The position numbers and the translations under genes were made by a program. A model generated the notes under the pieces. The model ran no database searches and was not told the DNA's origin. It saw nothing but the letters and a program-made list of their open reading frames with translations. This document shows, in pieces, positions 59,848 through 64,000 of a DNA stretch of 64,000 nucleotides (positions are counted from its first letter, which is position 1; each line of letters opens with the position of its first letter). Origin of the DNA: Zanthoxylum bungeanum (lineage: Eukaryota > Streptophyta > Magnoliopsida > Sapindales > Rutaceae); NCBI GenBank assembly GCA_019454045.1, contig SKCR01041670.1, positions 1 to 64,000 on the forward strand, written 5' to 3'.

Positions 59848-62400
59848 TATCACATCCCAAATTATTCAGGATATGATCGGCATGAGACAGTGATACTATC
59901 CCTATAAGCCTCTGACCTGAACATGTATAACGTGACATGATATATTAATAAACTGTCTGGTTCTGGATACATGCATGTCTGATACATAAATATTTACATG
60001 AATTACATGAAACATACTTAATACAACGTAATCTATACGTGCACACATCAATCGGCCTCATGGCCTATCATAATAAATATGTAAATATGTAGACCTCTGA
60101 TGACGTATTCCTAATGACTGCAACTTGTATCTATATTCTCCAAAATTTGTCCACTGCATGCATGAAGTCTTGTAACACAAAACTGAAAGTGGAAAGTAAG
60201 TCGTATGAACGACCTACTGAGTGAATACTGAAAAGTTAAGCATAGACTAACATATTATGTACAGACGAATTTGCTTCATATATTTTGAAACCTGACTCAT
60301 GGATTTCTGGAACGTAAATCATATTTCTTGTAACATATACGATAAATCATATACTGTGATCTGGAAGTTGTGACGATGACTGAAAGTTCATAACTATAAC
60401 CGTACACGCGAATTCATAAACTATAAAACATAAATTGAAAACTATACACTGTAAACATGTATGTGAATTGTGACCCTGACATGCAAACTAATACATGAAC
60501 TGTAAATTGTAATATGCACTGAAATCGGTAAATATGATTGTAAATTGTATACATGATTTGCAAACTATAAACTGAATCATGGTGTGAAGACTACAAACGT
60601 GACTGTAATCCATAAACATGACTTGTAAATTGACAACATGTCTTGTAACTGTAAACTTAAACTGATAACTATATTCTTGATCTAGAAACTATAATCACGA
60701 TCTGAAGCTATAACTGTAAACTGTAAACCGAAAACCAAAAACTTAATATGAAATTAAGAACAACGAACTACAACATGAACTGAAAGTTGTAACATAAACT
60801 GGAAGCTGTAAATATGAATCAGAACTGTAATCATGAATCTGTAAACTGATAGTGTGGACTAAAACTATAAACGTGAACTAACACTGTAATCGTGAATCTG
60901 TAAACTAATAACGTGGACTAAAACATTAAACATGAACTGAAATTATAAAATATGAAAAACTATCAAACTTGAAAGATTACATATGCAATGATCAGGATTG
61001 AGATGTCTCCCTCGTATCGTCATACGTACCGGGATTCAGCCGCCGCCCCTACGTATGCTTACTTAGCCATGAAAAACATCACCAGTATCGTAACCTAGAG
61101 GCGTGTAACCTACTTAGCGGGGCTTAGCACCACATAAACAGGGGAAACTGAGTTGTAACATGTAACCTACTTAGCGGGAATCTGACACCGCATAATCAGG
61201 AAAAGCTGAACATGAACATGAAATAGCCTAAAAGGGTTTCCAAAAAACCATTAGGCAAACTGGGACCGAAACTGAGGAAATGATACTCTACAGGTGTTTT
61301 GAAAATACTTGTTTATTTGTATTTGAGAACATATAATTCATATACTGTAAAAACATGAACTTAAATTATAAATCTTGAGAAATCATGAATCATGAATCGT
61401 GAAACGTAAATTGTAAACATGAGCTATAAATCTATAAGACGCAAGTATGAAACGTAAACTGTAAACATGGCCGTAAAACCTGAATGGTGAGGTATGGATT
61501 GTGAACTTTAAAACATGATTGCAAACTGTAAACGTAGGATGTAGACAGTAAATCTCTTAGACTATAACTCATGAACTGAAAACTATAAATCGTCAATTGA
61601 AATCATACAGATCATAAACTGAAAACTGAAATCATGAACTATAGCATGTAAGTCGTAAACTGAAAACGTATAAGTCGTGAACTGAGGAAATGGAAATCAT
61701 GTACTAAAAACTGTAAATCGTAAACCATAAATATAAACAACAAATTGAGAAGCATAAGCTGTAAACATGAACGGTGACCTTAAATTGAAAACTAAAAATA
61801 TGACATGAAACTATAAACATAGTTCAAAACTATAAACTTGAACTAAAAACTTTGATCATATTAGACAACTGTATAATGTAAACTAGAAACATGACTAAAA
61901 ACTGTAAATATCACTTGAAACCGTAAACTTGAACTGAAATTGTAGAACGTAACTGGAAACGTGATGGAAAACTGTAACATAAACTGAAAGTTGAAGACTG
62001 AAAATTGGAAACTGAATCATGAACTGAAACTAGAAAATGAAAAACGTAAACTATAGAACATGACTGTAAATCGTAGACATGAATAGTAAATTATAATCAT
62101 GACGTGAAAGTTATAACACAAATCGAAAATTATAACTTAACTGTAAATCATGAAACATAGACTGCAAATTGTGATCCGTAACTATAAATCATGAACTGAA
62201 AACCCATAAATCAAGAACTAATGTATGTACTGGGTTATGCATACAATGCTCGTATGGAATTCATTACATATTTTAGAATAAGTGTGAGATGAACGTCGTT
62301 CGAGCAGATTTCCTAACAAATACCTCTATAATGGAAACACACAAACTGAAAACGTAAATTGTAAACATGTGACATGTAAACACAAACTAAAAACATGTAC
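59848..62400. repeat. Degraded gypsy-type LTR/leader with CTGTAAAC-type degenerate repeats
   Basis: It starts TATCACATCCCAAATTATTC and continues with CATGAGACAGTGATACTATCC, matching the start of the LTR-like block at 32574. A second shared part is at 61070-61320 (TAGCACCACATAA, TGAACATGAACATGAAA, GATACTCTACAGGTG) matching 32960-33130. Between and after these, words such as AACTGTAAACATGAAC recur irregularly for about 1.9 kb. No coding frame is present. Confidence 0.65.
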
Positions 62401-62411
62401 ATAAGTGTGTG

Positions 62412-63937
62412 AATTGCGTACATATGTGCTAGGCTTATATGAAAAATATGTACGGACTTAGAAAGTCCCACAATATGAGGTGTACTCGTTGAGCACTCGG
62501 GTAGCCGATAATATTTGATAATAAATAATAAATAATATTTGATATTATAATTATCAATCAAAGTAAATAAGTGTTATTAGATAACATTAATTATTTATTT
62601 ATTAATTGAGATTAATTAGATTAATCCAAATTAATAATCACACAAGGGCTTTGTTGTAATTTTATAAATATCTCTACCATTGGAGGATATTTTGGTAATT
62701 ACAAAATATGTAATAATAATTGTATTTGACTTGATTTAATTGGACTAATCAATTGGTTAGTATTTGGATTAATCAAGTGGTTAAACTTTTGTCTAGATTT
62801 TATTGGATTAAATCAAAGTGGTAGATAAAGTTGATTAATTACACCTAATATGCATATTTGGACAAATTGGATTAAACCCACCTAAAAGTTGATTAGAACT
62901 TTTATTAATTAAAAAATATATAAGCTTGATTATAAAAGACAAGCTTGAGTAATTTTTTTATTAAGGCAAAGCATAAGAAACGTTAACCTAAAGAAAATTT
63001 TTGTGAGATAAGCTTTAAAAGTTCTCTACATTTTCAACAAAAAGAAGAAGATTGGATATTGGAATCAAGCTTGCATAGTGATGTTTGATCTTCTCTAAAG
63101 TTATGTTTTTCATTAGTAAGTTGTTATCACTAGTAAAACATATAATGATGTATTATGTATTGGATACATAATAAAATATATTGAAGTTGAAATTTGATTA
63201 ATGAATTGTGTATGAATACTTTGGAAGCATATATACAATATGCTTGTGATTGGGTCAAATATGTTCATGTTGGACATGAAACATAAAATTAGAGTTTGGA
63301 ACTCTAAATGAAAGCTTGGAGTTATGATTATCATTCTAGAATCATTTGACCACCTTTAAGTAACATAAAATTATTCATGAGTCACTTTAATATATGATTT
63401 TTGTTTGGTTTGTATTTTGATTCACAATAATGCATATATGTATTTAGAATACATCTATGTTTATTCCATAACATGTGTTGATGTTGGTTTTGATGTTAAA
63501 ATTAGATTTTGGGTGTATTGAAGTGTTTGGAGAAAGTTGAAAGTATTTTGGATTGGATCCAAGTAGAAAAAGCTCTCTACCAATATTTTACACATGCTAA
63601 CGTCGTGATGCGTGCCCTTGGGCGGCGCGACGCTGCCCTCTCGGCGTTGAGCGTCGTGACGCTCAAGCATGTGCGGCACGACGCGCCGAGACCTGGTGCT
63701 CTTGCACTTTGCACGTCGCAATGCCCGTGAGCGTTGAAACTTAATTTTCTCCATTTCGAATTTTTGGGACTTCGATTTGTCCCGAATGTTTTCCTATGGA
63801 CTCATAACGGAATATAGTATTCCATTAAATTATTTAGAAATACACCTATACTCTATATCCTATGGTTAGATCCATTTCCACTACGCAAGGCACCGATCAG
63901 ATTATAGGGGTTCCAGATATGTCCTAATAAAATACAC
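62412..63937 (+). repeat. Third fragment of the inverted-arm copia LTR
   Basis: Landmarks occur in the same order as in 38440-39960: GAATTGCGTACATAT, AGCTAGG-like, GTGTACTCGTTGAGCACT, TTGATTTAATTGGA, ATTCTAGAATCA, and finally GGAATATAGTATTCCATTAAA. A GC-rich block at 63600-63730 with CGTCGTGACGC words is unlike the other copies. It ends GGGGTTCCAG at about 63931. It is more diverged than the pair at 34721-40439. Confidence 0.75.
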
Positions 63938-64000
63938 CTCTAAACTCGAACTCATGACCTGACAACTAAATCCTAAGTCATTTGCCAGCAAACCACACTC

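Noticed and set aside
63509..63754. Overlapping frames on both strands near the right edge
   Set aside because: They fall in an LTR fragment with a GC-rich island; the open frames come from base composition.

Overview
The window is nuclear DNA from a flowering plant, most likely a eudicot. The two intact host genes have plant-type spliced exons and AT-rich introns. Most of the rest is retrotransposons of plant copia and gypsy type, hAT-like MITEs and a tRNA-derived SINE family. The species cannot be named from the sequence alone.

Two host genes carry the biology. At 10924-24900 (+) lies a 21-exon gene for Mediator subunit 23 (MED23, about 1,606 residues). At 28110-30728 (-) lies a 7-exon gene for a JAZ/TIFY repressor of jasmonate signalling (JAZ3/TIFY6B type, 392 residues), whose upstream region holds three CACGTG G-boxes. 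The genes are convergent, about 3.2 kb apart, and the gap holds two SINE copies with 15-bp target duplications. In MED23, two introns have GC-AG borders and exon 4 appears to lack single bases, probably homopolymer errors.

Left flank (1-10923): the 5' end of a copia element; a 676-bp tandem duplication; a decayed pogo/Lemi-type transposase gene; a complete copia element (3477-9814, TSD AAATG) with a frameshifted pol, no visible gag, and a 2-kb leader full of small hairpins with a recurring CTGAA-type loop; and a 546-bp hAT MITE.

Right flank (31216-64000): a transposon graveyard dominated by a nest whose insertion order can be read from target duplications. A gypsy-type, gag-only element (34660-54296, TSD GTACG, minus strand) was hit by a rearranged copia insertion in its 3' LTR (34721-40439) and by a relative in the opposite orientation inside its gag (44709-53184, TSD TAATA). 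That inner element was hit by a copia element now reduced to a solo LTR (50546-52418, TSD CTCTT). Both gypsy-type elements carry arrays of a 137-bp tandem repeat and no recognisable pol, so they look non-autonomous. Beyond 54300 are a hAT element, several MITEs, a degraded gypsy-type LTR/leader and a further copy of the copia LTR; no host gene is visible there.
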